A stretch of 64,000 bases of DNA from Mucilaginibacter gossypiicola (GCF_900110105.1 NZ_FOCL01000010.1:62001-126000); one strand, 5' to 3'; numbered from the stretch's first letter, positions 45,007 through 54,252 are shown. Made by a program: numbers and translations. Notes: generated by a model from the sequence alone, not told the origin.

Positions 45007-46209
45007 ATGGAAAATATACTAAGCGAACAGGAAGTACAGCAGCTAAGGGCCGAAACCCGGGGCACAACAAAAACTATCCACTTTAACAATGCGGGCTCCT
45101 CCCTGCACCCCGATGTGGTGGTTGATACAGTAATTGACTATCTATACGAAGAAGCTCAAAACGGCGGCTACGAAACCGAGTACACTTACCGCGAAGAGCT
45201 TGAAAACACCTATAGCCTCATAGCCCGGCTCATCAATGCCCGCAAAGATGAAATTGCCATTGTTGAAAATGCCAGTATTGGCTGGTGGCTGGCCTTTAAC
45301 GGCATTGACTTTAAACCCGGCGACGAGATCATTACCTGCGAAATGGAGTATGTAACCAACCTGATTGGTTTACTGCATGCTCAAAAAACACTGGGTGTTG
45401 AGTTTAAAGTGATCCCTAATGATGAGCATGGTAATTTTCAGCTCAAAGCTTTTGAAGATGCCATTGGCCCAAAAACAAAGCTAATAACGGTTACGCATAT
45501 CCCATCAACTGCCGGCAGCATGATCCCCGTTGAGGAAATAGGCAGGATAGCACGTAAACATAATATTTTGTACCTGCTTGATGCCTGCCAAAGCGTGGGC
45601 CACGTACCGCTGGATGTACAAGCTATTGGCTGTGATATGCTGGCCGTAACCGGCCGGAAGTATTTGCGCGCACCAAGGGGGACAGGGTTTCTGTATGTCC
45701 GCAAAGAAATTCAGGATAAACTGAAGCTGTTTTTTATGGATGGCTTTACCACGCAATGGGTAACCGAAACAGATTTTAAACCGCGTGATGATGCCCGCCG
45801 TTTTGAGGTGTATGAAAAAAGTCGCGCTTTAACCCTTGGTCTGGGCAAGGCGGTTGAATATGCGCTCAATATTGGTGTCGACCGTACCTGGCAGCGCGTT
45901 CAATATTTAGCCGGCCTGCTGCGCAGTAAACTAAAAGAAGTTAACGGGGTAACTGTTCATGATGTTGGCGATCAGTTATGCGGCATCGTAACCTTTTCTA
46001 CAGATGGGATAGACAGTGCGACAGTAAAAACCCAACTGGCCGAAAAGCATATCAATGTATCGGTTGGTAAAGCGGTATCTACACTCATCTATATGAATAA
46101 AAACCACCTGAGCAATATTGTAAGGGCTTCGGTACACTATTATAATACCGAGGAAGAGATTGGCGTTTTGTGCGGGGCTTTGGAGGAGATACTTAGAGTG
46201 AGTGTTTAA
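45007..46209 (+). CDS. class V PLP-dependent aminotransferase (isopenicillin-epimerase/cysteine-desulfurase-like)
   Basis: A 400-residue PLP enzyme. The ATG at 45007 (MENILSEQEVQQLRAETRG) is chosen, since the in-frame extension passes through repeat C2. IHFNNAGSSLHPDVVVDTVIDYL near 28-50 is the N-terminal signature. VTHIPSTAGSMIPVEEIGRIARKHNILYLLDACQSVGHVPLD supplies the cofactor-binding Asp and Gln, and Lys218 in AVTGRKYLRAPRGTGFLYV is the PLP lysine. Members act as epimerases, desulfurases or lyases on amino acids. There is no catalytic Cys loop of the type needed for SufS/NifS in the visible C-terminus, so desulfurase activity is doubtful. Control by the MocR protein at 42865 is inferred. 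Confidence 0.88.
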   Translation: MENILSEQEVQQLRAETRGTTKTIHFNNAGSSLHPDVVVDTVIDYLYEEAQNGGYETEYTYREELENTYSLIARLINARKDEIAIVENASIGWWLAFNGIDFKPGDEIITCEMEYVTNLIGLLHAQKTLGVEFKVIPNDEHGNFQLKAFEDAIGPKTKLITVTHIPSTAGSMIPVEEIGRIARKHNILYLLDACQSVGHVPLDVQAIGCDMLAVTGRKYLRAPRGTGFLYVRKEIQDKLKLFFMDGFTTQWVTETDFKPRDDARRFEVYEKSRALTLGLGKAVEYALNIGVDRTWQRVQYLAGLLRSKLKEVNGVTVHDVGDQLCGIVTFSTDGIDSATVKTQLAEKHINVSVGKAVSTLIYMNKNHLSNIVRASVHYYNTEEEIGVLCGALEEILRVSV

Positions 46210-46230
46210 CATTTGCACGTTTTAGCGTTT

Positions 46231-46311
46231 TTTGGGGCTCCGTAGGTGCCTTGTATCGAAATTCAGGCTGGTGAATTTTGTGGGTAAACTTAAACCCCAG
46301 GGAGGGAATTA
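46231..46311. repeat. solitary end module of the MITE-like repeat family
   Basis: TTTTGGGGCTCCGTAGGTGCC...GAATTTTGTGGGTAAACTTAAA matches, in order, 50132-50200 (TTCTTTGGCTCTGTAGGTGCC...GAATTTCGTTGATAAACTTAAA). It is in a 331-nt gap before the oxidoreductase gene; the rest of the gap shows no gene. Confidence 0.72.
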
Positions 46312-46540
46312 AAAAATCTTCCGAAGGCCCATGGTGATAATACCGACCACGGGCTTCGATTAAAAATTCGTGTAATTCGATTAATTGTAGATGCCTTGAA
46401 AAGCAGTCGTGTGGGAATTTTCGGTATAAAATTTCAACGGGATCGAATTATTTCAAACGCGGCTTCCCTGTAAAAATCAGATGACTTAGGTGCATTTTTC
46501 GCGGAAATATGTAAATTGTCATCAACCAAAAAACATACCT

Positions 46541-47659
46541 ATGAATTCTCGTCGTGATTTTTTGCAGAAACTGGGCTTATCTGCTCTGGCCCTGCAGCTT
46601 GCCCCGCTTTCCGGTTGGGCAGCAGGAGCAGATAATGTTGAACCTCATTATGACGGCCCGCTATTGCGTGTAGCAATTTTGGGGCTTGGAGGCTACGGAA
46701 CCATGGTTGCCGAGGCTATGCAGAAGTGTACCAAAGCTAAACTGGTAGGCGTGGTAAGTGGTACGCCATCAAAAGTTAAGGCATGGCAAAGTAAATATGG
46801 CATCCCCGAAAAAAATTGTTACAACTATGAGAATTTCGATAACATAAAAAATAACCCGGATATAGATGCCGTATATGTTATCACCCCAAACGGGCTGCAT
46901 CATGATTTTGTGATCAGGACAGCAGCGGCTGGTAAACATGCTATATGTGAAAAGCCAATGGCGGTTAATGCGCAGGAGGGACAGGCAATGGTTGATGCCT
47001 GCAAAAAGGCCAATGTAAAACTGCTGGTAGGCTACCGCATGCATTTTGAACCCAAAACCCTTGAAGTGATCAGGATGAGGCAAAGCGGTGAGTTTGGAAA
47101 GATCAGGTTTTTTCAGGGACAATGTGGGTTTACCATTGGCGATCCTACACAGTGGCGATTGAATAAAAAACTGGCCGGCGGCGGCTCCATGATGGATATT
47201 GGCATTTATGCTATCAATGGCGCACGTTACATGACAGGGGAAGATCCGGTATGGGTTACCGCCCAGGAAACTAAAACTGATACGGTGAAATTCAAAGAAG
47301 GCGTTGACGAAACTATCCAGTTCCAGTTTGGCTTCCCGAGCGGGGCGGTGGCTTCCTGTTTATCTACCTATAATATGAATAACCTCGACCGCTTTTTCCT
47401 TGATGGGGAAAAGGGGTTTGCCGAGATGCAGCCTTCTACCGGCTACGGGCCAATCAGAGGTCGTACCCACTTGGGAGAGCTTAACCAGCCAATCACTACA
47501 CACCAAACAGTACAGATGGATGAAATGGCCGATATCATATTTAAAAACAAACAACCGGTAGTACCTGTAAATGGTGAGGAAGCGGTAAAGGACCTGAAAC
47601 TTATCGATGCTATTTATCTTGCTGTTAAAACCGGTAAAAAGGTGGAGGTAAGTTTGTAA
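46541..47659 (+). CDS. Gfo/Idh/MocA-family oxidoreductase with Tat signal
   Basis: A 372-residue exported NAD(P)-dependent oxidoreductase. NSRRDFLQKLGLSALALQLAPL is a twin-arginine signal, so the protein folds with its cofactor before export. The Rossmann part has VAILGLGGYGTMVAEAMQKC near residue 47 and the family's EKP motif in HAICEKPMAVNAQEGQAMVDAC. The second domain continues with LLVGYRMHFEPKTLEVIRMRQ and GGGSMMDIGIYAINGARYM. It resembles glucose-fructose oxidoreductase. The start at 46541 gives the complete Tat motif; the upstream in-frame codon would place it inside a longer peptide. The sugar substrate is unknown. Confidence 0.9.
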   Translation: MNSRRDFLQKLGLSALALQLAPLSGWAAGADNVEPHYDGPLLRVAILGLGGYGTMVAEAMQKCTKAKLVGVVSGTPSKVKAWQSKYGIPEKNCYNYENFDNIKNNPDIDAVYVITPNGLHHDFVIRTAAAGKHAICEKPMAVNAQEGQAMVDACKKANVKLLVGYRMHFEPKTLEVIRMRQSGEFGKIRFFQGQCGFTIGDPTQWRLNKKLAGGGSMMDIGIYAINGARYMTGEDPVWVTAQETKTDTVKFKEGVDETIQFQFGFPSGAVASCLSTYNMNNLDRFFLDGEKGFAEMQPSTGYGPIRGRTHLGELNQPITTHQTVQMDEMADIIFKNKQPVVPVNGEEAVKDLKLIDAIYLAVKTGKKVEVSL

Positions 47660-47758
47660 AGCAGGACAACGATCCACTGCAAATCACATCGTCATATTTA
47701 GCAAAACCTGTAACAAGGCGATATCAAGCTCATCTAAATATAAAAACTTAAAAAAAAC

Positions 47759-48025
47759 ATGAGCACCAAAGAAACATTTTCAATTAACGGCGAAGCGTTA
47801 TTGGGAAAGATAAAAGAGATAATTAATGAAGGTAAAGCCAGCAGGATCACCATTTCGGATAAACATGGCAAAGAGTTAATGACCTTTCCGTTATCCGTAG
47901 GCCTTTTTGGGGTGATACTGGCACCGGTATTTGCTGCTGTAGGTACCCTGGCCGCCCTGGTTACAGAATGTACCATAACGGTAGAGCGGGAAGAGGAAGA
48001 TAAAGAAGATACCCCGAAAGAATAA
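47759..48025 (+). CDS. DUF4342 protein
   Basis: An 88-residue protein matching DUF4342 over its length. An N-terminal helix region (TFSINGEALLGKIKEIINEGKASRITISDKHGKELMTFPLSVG) is followed by one hydrophobic helix (LFGVILAPVFAAVGTLAALV) and an acidic tail (EREEEDKEDTPKE). The N-terminal part resembles a UBA-like helical bundle. Association with a membrane through the single helix is likely. The function is unknown. It stands 100 nt after the oxidoreductase stop and ends at a bidirectional terminator. Confidence 0.85.
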   Translation: MSTKETFSINGEALLGKIKEIINEGKASRITISDKHGKELMTFPLSVGLFGVILAPVFAAVGTLAALVTECTITVEREEEDKEDTPKE

Positions 48026-48060
48026 GGTATCTTCCTGTATACAATATTACTGAATAACAA

Positions 48061-48082
48061 AAAGGCCGGGTATCCGGCCTTT
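48061..48082. terminator. bidirectional terminator between DUF4342 and dienelactone hydrolase genes
   Basis: AAAGGCCGG-GTAT-CCGGCCTTT, followed by AGTTT and preceded by AACAA. It serves both converging genes and touches the hydrolase stop codon at 48081. Confidence 0.8.
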
Positions 48083-48989
48083 AGTTTAAATATTCGGTAA
48101 AAAAATCAATTGTCCTTTTCCATGCTAATTCTGCCGCGGCTTTGTCATAGCGGGGAGTAGTATTGTTATGAAAGCCATGATTGGCGTTTTCATAAATAAA
48201 AGCCTGGTATTTTTTTCCATTCTCTTTTAAAGCTTTTTCATATGCCAGCCAGCCATCTGTGATGCGGGTATCCAGTGATGCATAGTGCAGCTGTAGCGGC
48301 GCTTTAATTTTAGGAACATCTTCAAGGGCCGGCTGACTTCCGTAAAATGGAACAGCGGCGGCCAGGTCGGGAACACGTACGGCCATCATATTAGCAATCC
48401 CTCCGCCATAGCAAAAACCTACAACACCCACTTTACCATTGCAGTCTTTATGGTTTTTCAGGTATTCATAAGCTGCTATAAAATCTTCTTCCATTTGGCC
48501 CTTGTCCCTTTTGGCTTGCATGGCGCGCCCTTCATCATCATTGCCGGGGTAACCACCCAATGGACTTAGCGCATCTGGCGCAAGTGTAATAAAGCCGGAC
48601 AGGGCAGCGCGTCTGGCTACATCTTCTATATATGGATTTAGTCCCCGGTTTTCATGAACAACTACAATGCCACCCAACTTTTTCTTTGCGTCGGCAGGCT
48701 CTGATAGCAGGCCTTTAATTGTTCCGCCACCTTTGGGCGAAGGGTAGTTGATATAGCCTGATTTCAAATGCGGATCATCAGATTTGACTTCTGCTGTCGA
48801 ATGGTAATCGGGCATCATGAAACTCATCAATGCAGTTACTGTTAAACCGCCTACTGCATACAAGGACAGTTTTTGCATAAAAGCGCGCCTGTCGAGGCGG
48901 TTATGGGCATAATCATCATACAGGTCAAACACTTCCTGTTTGATGTCTTCTCTTTTAATTTGGTTCATATTGCTGGAGGCTTTGTTCAA
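48081..48989 (-). CDS. dienelactone hydrolase family protein, exported
   Basis: A 302-residue alpha/beta hydrolase. N-terminal RRAFMQKLSLYAVGGLTVTALMSF is a twin-arginine-like signal, with a 38-residue extension ahead of it. The nucleophile is the Cys in VVGFCYGGGIANMMAV, the usual Cys of dienelactone hydrolases. VVVHENRGLNPYIEDVARRAAL is the conserved early segment, and FIYENANHGFHNNTTPRYD carries the His. Glu in VVVHENRG and Asp in HYASLDTRIT complete the active-site set. It cleaves lactones or esters; a carboxymethylenebutenolidase role is uncertain. The first ATG is used, although a start at codon 8 would also keep the Tat signal. Confidence 0.88.
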   Translation of the reverse strand: MNKASSNMNQIKREDIKQEVFDLYDDYAHNRLDRRAFMQKLSLYAVGGLTVTALMSFMMPDYHSTAEVKSDDPHLKSGYINYPSPKGGGTIKGLLSEPADAKKKLGGIVVVHENRGLNPYIEDVARRAALSGFITLAPDALSPLGGYPGNDDEGRAMQAKRDKGQMEEDFIAAYEYLKNHKDCNGKVGVVGFCYGGGIANMMAVRVPDLAAAVPFYGSQPALEDVPKIKAPLQLHYASLDTRITDGWLAYEKALKENGKKYQAFIYENANHGFHNNTTPRYDKAAAELAWKRTIDFFTEYLN

Positions 48990-49126
48990 ATTTACCGGTT
49001 AGGTTTTGCTTAGGGTGTAACAGTGTCGTTACCAGTAATGTTTTGTGTCGAATTTCCGGGCGCGTCCATGTATTGCATTTTACGTCTCTCCCCCAAGCAG
49101 AGGCTATCAGATTGATACCCCAAAGC

Positions 49127-49807
49127 TTACTGTAACTGCCGGGCTGCCTGTCGGGTAGTGCTTAGGTAACAGATAATCAATAATAAGCCGGGGGCAATCA
49201 GTACGGGTAAGCCAAAGTTTTTCGCCATCAGGGCACCGGTGAGGCAGCCACCTAAAAAGCCCGCTATGGTTATTGTTTGGTTTTTTAAAGCGCCGAGGCT
49301 AACTGTGTTTTTGAATAGAGAAAAAAGCAAGCTGCCAAGGTCAAGCGAAGCCTGGGTTACGTTACCGGTCATCATGGTTGTAGGGCCATAGGTTTCTTTG
49401 GCATAAAGTTTACCGAAGGCGTTTTGAAGACCCATGGCAAATACCACCATCATTGCTGTAAAGTGTACGCTCCAGTAGGCTATTGAATAGAACTTCGCGG
49501 ATATTGCAAAGATGCCGCTTATGAGTAGCAGGATCCCTTCAATAAATAACAACCGGTACCTTTTACCCGCTTCTGCTCCTATTTGACCGCCGGTTATTAC
49601 CGCTGCAACAAAAACAGGGAAGGAGAGTAATTTAATCCAGGCTTGCGGATCAGACCCGTTAATGATCTGGTAAGCAAATACTATAAAATTGCCGGTAACA
49701 TGCGCCGAAAACATGGAGTTTGCTGCCACGAAAGTTACGGTATCACAATAGCCGGCAACAGCACTTAGCAGGATGGTTACATACCAAATGTTATTTGAGT
49801 TTTCCAT
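49127..49807 (-). CDS. DUF1275 (YoaK-like) membrane protein
   Basis: A 226-residue membrane protein with about six hydrophobic helices. The ATG at 49805-49807 is preferred because the in-frame extension upstream runs into the MITE-like repeat. The family's N-terminal signature is AGYCDTVTFVAANSMFSAHVTGNFIVFA, followed by FAMGLQNAFGKLYAKETYGPTTMMTGNVTQASLDLG, which is the diagnostic second block. Members are predicted permease-like proteins of unknown cargo. It is divergent from the VIT-domain gene with the MITE-like element between them. Confidence 0.85.
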   Translation of the reverse strand: MENSNNIWYVTILLSAVAGYCDTVTFVAANSMFSAHVTGNFIVFAYQIINGSDPQAWIKLLSFPVFVAAVITGGQIGAEAGKRYRLLFIEGILLLISGIFAISAKFYSIAYWSVHFTAMMVVFAMGLQNAFGKLYAKETYGPTTMMTGNVTQASLDLGSLLFSLFKNTVSLGALKNQTITIAGFLGGCLTGALMAKNFGLPVLIAPGLLLIICYLSTTRQAARQLQ

Positions 49808-49899
49808 TGATGTATTAAAAAGGCAGATCGTTGCTTCTATTGGCAAAATAGCCAATATTTTCTGCAAACGAATAGTTAACAGAAAGGTTCGTGTCTCCG

Positions 49900-50208
49900 C
49901 AGGGTTTCTCGTAGATTTAAGTTTACCCACAAAATTGCTTTGTAGCTTAATCAGTAAGGCGTTTTGTTTTGCCTCTCTGAGGCAAAGGGTATTTCTATAC
50001 TTTTTATGCTACAAACCTTTTGCACCTCTGGTGCATCTGTCCTTAAGCAGCTCAATTAATACCTGATTATGTTGTAAAACCTTGCCGGTCCCAGCGGGGC
50101 CACGTGTTTCTAACCAAAAGAGGATATTCTTTGGCTCTGTAGGTGCCTCCTATTGAAATTTCAGGTTGGTGAATTTCGTTGATAAACTTAAATCTGCGAG
50201 AGACCCTG
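49900..50208. mobile_element. MITE-like element with 37-bp imperfect terminal inverted repeats
   Basis: The ends at 49900-49936 and 50172-50208 are inverted copies matching at about 32 of 37 positions, both ending in CAGGGTYTCTCG. The 309-nt interior has no real gene, only palindromes such as GCACCTCTGGTGC. The left half is homologous, inverted, to 6640-6831, whose last 37 nt are a third copy of the end. No transposase gene is present; mobility by a transposase elsewhere is inference. It lies in the divergent promoter region of the DUF1275 and VIT genes. Confidence 0.7.
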
Positions 50209-50282
50209 ATGTATACGTTAATTTTTTAAAATCATTTTATGGAAATGCTTAAATCTCTGCATCCAGTAGGAAATAAGCATCC

Positions 50283-53200
50283 ATGAAAAAGATAATTTCC
50301 TTTCCCTTATTAGTAATTATGCTGCTTGCATTGTGCATAACAACAGTTTGTGCGCAGAGCCCTCAGCTTACTGTTGATGGTAAAAGCAATAGCGGCGTTA
50401 AGCTGCAGCAGTTAAAGGTTGATGTTGCTATTTACGGTAACATTAGCCGCACCACCTGGCAAATGACTTTCTTTAATTCAACTTCGCGCATTTTAGAAGG
50501 CACATTGGTGTTTCCGTTAAAGGATGGTGTTAGCGTTAGCCGTTACGCCCTCGATATTAATGGCAAAATGCGGGAGGCCGTACCTGTTGACAGGGGCAAG
50601 GGAACCGTAACCTTTGAGGCTATCGAACGTCGCAGGGTTGATCCGGGTTTGCTTGAAAAGGTGGAAGGTAATGCATTCCGTACGCGCATTTATCCTATTA
50701 ATCCTAACAGCACCCGTACGGTGATTATTGGTTACGAAGAAGAGATTCCCCTGGCTGATAAAGGTAACCTGAAGTTTACGCTGCCGCTTAATGTTAAAGA
50801 TACTGTCGAAAAGTTTTCGCTCAATGCATCGGTTATTCAAAATGCCGAAGCCCCGGTTGCCGAAGGGGAAGGCGATATACTGCATTTTGACAACCATCAA
50901 AATACATATTCGGCATCTGTTGAAAAAAGCAATTATGTGCCAGATCATGCGCTGTCGTTTTTAATCCCTAAACCTGCCGGGGCAAATGAGGTGATGTTGC
51001 AGGCCCAGGGCAACAAGTACTATTATTTTATCAATACGTCGTTACAGTCGCAGCCGGTGAGCAAACCACTTCCTCATCGTATTGGTTTGCTGTGGGATGC
51101 TTCTTTAAGCGGGGCCAATCGCGATAGCAAAAAGGAGTTGGCGCTGCTGGATGCCTATTTTAAAAAAGTAAATAATGCAGAGGTAAACCTTACCATATTC
51201 AGCAACAAAGTGATCAGTACTAAAAGTTATCCTGTACGTAACGGCGACTGGGCCGAACTGAAAAATGTGCTTGAGCATGTTACTTATGATGGTGCCACCA
51301 ATTTTGGCAATATCAACCTGGCTCAATATCCGGCAGATGAATTTCTGCTCATGAGCGATGGTCATCAAACCTTTGGCGAAAAAACTTTGAAATTGATCAA
51401 TAAGCCGGTTTATTGTATTAATTCATCTTCAACAGCCGACTATAGTAATCTTAAACTCATCGCCCTTAAAACACATGGAGAACTGGTTGACCTTACCGGG
51501 GGCGATACCGATAAAGCGCTGAACAAACTAACCTCCCGCTCGCTGCATTTCCTGGGGATCAAAGCCGGGGCTACAGTAGAAGAAACTTATCCCTCATTGC
51601 CTGTTGCGGTTGGTAATTCATTTTCGATAGCGGGTATCACCCGTACCCCCAATCAAACTATTACGCTGCAATACGGCTATGGCGATAAAGTTAGTTTTGA
51701 AAAAACGGTTACACTTGATTTGGCTACCAACGCCGTTGAAGGGGTAGATGTAGCCAAACTATGGGCGCAAAAAAAGATCGGTGAGCTGGATATTAACTAT
51801 GATGCCAACCGGCAGGAGATTGAATCGCTTGGTAAACGTTTTGGGATCATCACCCGCAATACTTCGCTCATTGTATTAGAGAATGTGAGCGATTATATAC
51901 AATATGGCATTGAGCCACCTGCCGAATTACAAGCCCAGTACGATGCCATTATGAAGCAACGCGGTCCGGTTAATGAGCCGGTACGCGAAAACCTTACCGC
52001 AGCTTATACCACGGAAACCGAACTTGCTAAATGGTGGGATACGAAAGTTGAAACGGAGGCGAAACCCAAATCAAAAAATAAGAACGACAAGGCTCGTACC
52101 CCACATGCAAATGCTACTTTGCCGGTTGCAGAGGCTGTGGCAAATCCCCCGGGCACGGCGCAGCCATCGGCAGCTGCCGGATATTCTGCAAATGCGGCCC
52201 CGCCAAATTCCAATCAGCTTAGTGAGGTTGTTGTGGTAGGATACGGTGTGCAAAGAAAGACATCGACCACCGGTTCTGTTACAACAATACAAAACGACCA
52301 GGTTAATACACAGCTTGCCGGCAGGGTAGCAGGAGTCCTGGTAACCACCTCTGGTTCGCCCGGTTCAAATGCTGATGTACGGGTCCGAGGTACGGCGAGC
52401 GCTGATGCGCCTGCGCCATTGTATATTGTTGATGGAGTAGCAACTTCGTCTATAAATAATATAAATCCTAACGATGTTGGATCGGTACAGGTTTTAAAAG
52501 ATGCCAATGCAACAGCTATTTATGGTGCAAGGGCCGCCGGTGGAGTTGTAGTGATCAATACGCGGACCGGCCATGGCAGCGCTGTTCGTGCAGATTCTGT
52601 TGCCAGGCCTGCAAATGCAAACGGTGGCATCAGCGTTACATACAATCCAGCCGCCGCCGATTACTTAAAAATTATCCAAAAAACAGATAAGGCTGCGCAG
52701 TACCAAAAATACCTGGAGTTACGGGTTGCATTGAGCGGTAATCCTGTCTATTATTTTGATGTGGCCGATTATTTTATAAAAACAGGCAATACAGAACTTG
52801 GTACGCGGATCCTGAGTAACCTTGCCGAGCTTGACCTGGGGAGCTATGAACTATATAAAATGTTGGGGTACAAACTAAAACAGCTTGGCGATTTTGAAGG
52901 TGAAGTGTTTGCCTTTAAAAAAGTCACCGAACTGCGCCCGCTCGATCCGCAAAGCTATCGTGATTATGGTTTGGCCCTTGATGATGCCGGCGAACATCAA
53001 AAAGCACTTGAGATACTTTATACTGCCACGACCAAAAGCTATACCGGCGAAGCAGATAATTTATATCGTGGCATTCAGGAGGTGTTTCTGCCCGAAATAA
53101 ACAGGATTATATCTCTCAATAAAGGCAAACTTAATATTTCAGCTATTGACAAAAAGCTGATCAAACCTTTGCCGGTTGATATCCGCATTGTAATGGATTG

Positions 53201-53543
53201 GAATATGAACAACACGGATATTGATCTTTGGGTAACGGACCCTAATAATGAAAAGTGTTTTTACAGCCATAACCGCACAGCAATAGGCGGCAGGATCTCG
53301 CACGATATGACACAGGGTTTTGGCCCGGAGCAATTTTTATTGAAGAAAGCTGTTAAAGGGACTTACAAAATAGAGATTAACTATTTTGGTGACCGCCAGG
53401 CCACCATTGCCGGACCAACTACCGTTATGGCCGAAATGTTCACGCATTACGGAACTCCTGATGAGAAGAAAGAGATCATTGTATTACAAATGAAAAAAGG
53501 TGCAAACGGTACTGTTTACATAGGCGATCTGGATTTTAAATAG
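50283..53543 (+). CDS. VIT / von Willebrand A protein with embedded TonB-receptor plug domain, TPR and DUF2135
   Basis: A 1086-residue exported protein (signal peptide ending TTVCAQ). Residues 30-160 form a VIT domain (TTWQMTFFNSTSRILEGTLVFPL, then RVDPGLLEKVEGNAFRTRIYPINPNSTRTVIIGYEEE). Residues 265-420 form a vWA domain with a full MIDAS (DASLS near 272, T in YDGATNFG, D in LLMSDGHQTF). A charged, Pro/Ala-rich linker (about 585-646) leads to a TonB-receptor plug without a barrel, residues 647-762 (SEVVVVGYGVQRKTSTTG, IYGARAAGGVVVI). TPR helices follow (about 800-920), and the last 120 residues form a DUF2135 domain (DIRIVMDWNMNNTDIDLWVTDP). It should lie in the periplasm or on the surface. 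A strong terminator follows. Confidence 0.86.
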   Translation: MKKIISFPLLVIMLLALCITTVCAQSPQLTVDGKSNSGVKLQQLKVDVAIYGNISRTTWQMTFFNSTSRILEGTLVFPLKDGVSVSRYALDINGKMREAVPVDRGKGTVTFEAIERRRVDPGLLEKVEGNAFRTRIYPINPNSTRTVIIGYEEEIPLADKGNLKFTLPLNVKDTVEKFSLNASVIQNAEAPVAEGEGDILHFDNHQNTYSASVEKSNYVPDHALSFLIPKPAGANEVMLQAQGNKYYYFINTSLQSQPVSKPLPHRIGLLWDASLSGANRDSKKELALLDAYFKKVNNAEVNLTIFSNKVISTKSYPVRNGDWAELKNVLEHVTYDGATNFGNINLAQYPADEFLLMSDGHQTFGEKTLKLINKPVYCINSSSTADYSNLKLIALKTHGELVDLTGGDTDKALNKLTSRSLHFLGIKAGATVEETYPSLPVAVGNSFSIAGITRTPNQTITLQYGYGDKVSFEKTVTLDLATNAVEGVDVAKLWAQKKIGELDINYDANRQEIESLGKRFGIITRNTSLIVLENVSDYIQYGIEPPAELQAQYDAIMKQRGPVNEPVRENLTAAYTTETELAKWWDTKVETEAKPKSKNKNDKARTPHANATLPVAEAVANPPGTAQPSAAAGYSANAAPPNSNQLSEVVVVGYGVQRKTSTTGSVTTIQNDQVNTQLAGRVAGVLVTTSGSPGSNADVRVRGTASADAPAPLYIVDGVATSSINNINPNDVGSVQVLKDANATAIYGARAAGGVVVINTRTGHGSAVRADSVARPANANGGISVTYNPAAADYLKIIQKTDKAAQYQKYLELRVALSGNPVYYFDVADYFIKTGNTELGTRILSNLAELDLGSYELYKMLGYKLKQLGDFEGEVFAFKKVTELRPLDPQSYRDYGLALDDAGEHQKALEILYTATTKSYTGEADNLYRGIQEVFLPEINRIISLNKGKLNISAIDKKLIKPLPVDIRIVMDWNMNNTDIDLWVTDPNNEKCFYSHNRTAIGGRISHDMTQGFGPEQFLLKKAVKGTYKIEINYFGDRQATIAGPTTVMAEMFTHYGTPDEKKEIIVLQMKKGANGTVYIGDLDFK

Positions 53544-53582
53544 ATGATTACAGGGCGCAATCCAGGTCCTTTGGTAACAGCG

Positions 53583-53607
53583 GAGCCCCGTTAACGGGGC
53601 TCTTTTT
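53583..53607 (+). terminator. intrinsic terminator of the VIT-plug gene
   Basis: A stem GAGCCCCGTT/AACGGGGCTC followed by T5, 40 nt after the stop codon. Confidence 0.92.
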
Positions 53608-53649
53608 ATATGGGGGGGCAACATCATCACACTATCAAACGGGATGATA

Positions 53650-54252
53650 TCAATGGCCTTTTCCAAAGTTTTTTTCGCCAGCTTCAACGGCCATATCAAC
53701 CCGGTTTTCGTCGGGAGGTTTAGGGCATGAATAGCCGCTGCTGAAAGCGCAGTATGGATTATAGGCTTTATTGAAGTCGATAACGATAGAGCCGTTTTTG
53801 ATATCTTTAGTTGTAAGATCGATATAGCGGCCGCCACCGTAAGTTTCCGACCCATTGGTAGCATCGGTAAAAGGCAGGAACAGGTAATTACTGAAAGCAG
53901 GGTTTTGCGACAGGGCTATGCTTTTGTAAATGGTTAACTGCATAGGTTTACCTTTAAGCATAAAGGAAAGCTGGGCGTAACGTACGTATTGGCTGCCTGC
54001 ACCGCTGAAGGTAGGTATTATAAAAGCTGATTGATTGGTAAGCAATTCGGCTTTGGCAGTTACACGATAGGTACTGTCGGCATCATAAAACCTTAAAAAT
54101 TGAAGGTCATCCTGTTTAAGCGGCGATCGTGAATCTTTTAAAAAATCATCCTTATAATTTTGCCTGAAGGCAGCAATTTGTTCTTTATGGTTTTGCGCAA
54201 AGCTGTGTTGGCGGATAAAAAAGATAAATAGAAGGGTAATGAAGTATTTCAT
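53650..54252 (-). CDS. DUF1684 secreted protein
   Basis: A 200-residue protein from the ATG at 54250-54252 (an earlier in-frame ATG adds 8 residues). The signal peptide ends RQHSFAQ. YLFLPFTDATNGSETYGGGRYIDLTTK and IDFNKAYNPYCAFSSGYSCPKPPDENRVDMAVEAGEK are the diagnostic C-terminal blocks of DUF1684, including the YNPYCAF and SCPxPPxEN runs. Members form a beta-rich fold and their function is unknown. It is monocistronic and convergent with the VIT-domain gene. Confidence 0.88.
   Translation of the reverse strand: MKYFITLLFIFFIRQHSFAQNHKEQIAAFRQNYKDDFLKDSRSPLKQDDLQFLRFYDADSTYRVTAKAELLTNQSAFIIPTFSGAGSQYVRYAQLSFMLKGKPMQLTIYKSIALSQNPAFSNYLFLPFTDATNGSETYGGGRYIDLTTKDIKNGSIVIDFNKAYNPYCAFSSGYSCPKPPDENRVDMAVEAGEKNFGKGH

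Noticed and set aside
49773..50066. 97-codon open frame upstream of the VIT gene
   Set aside because: It runs through the MITE-like repeat and the start of the DUF1275 gene on the other strand.
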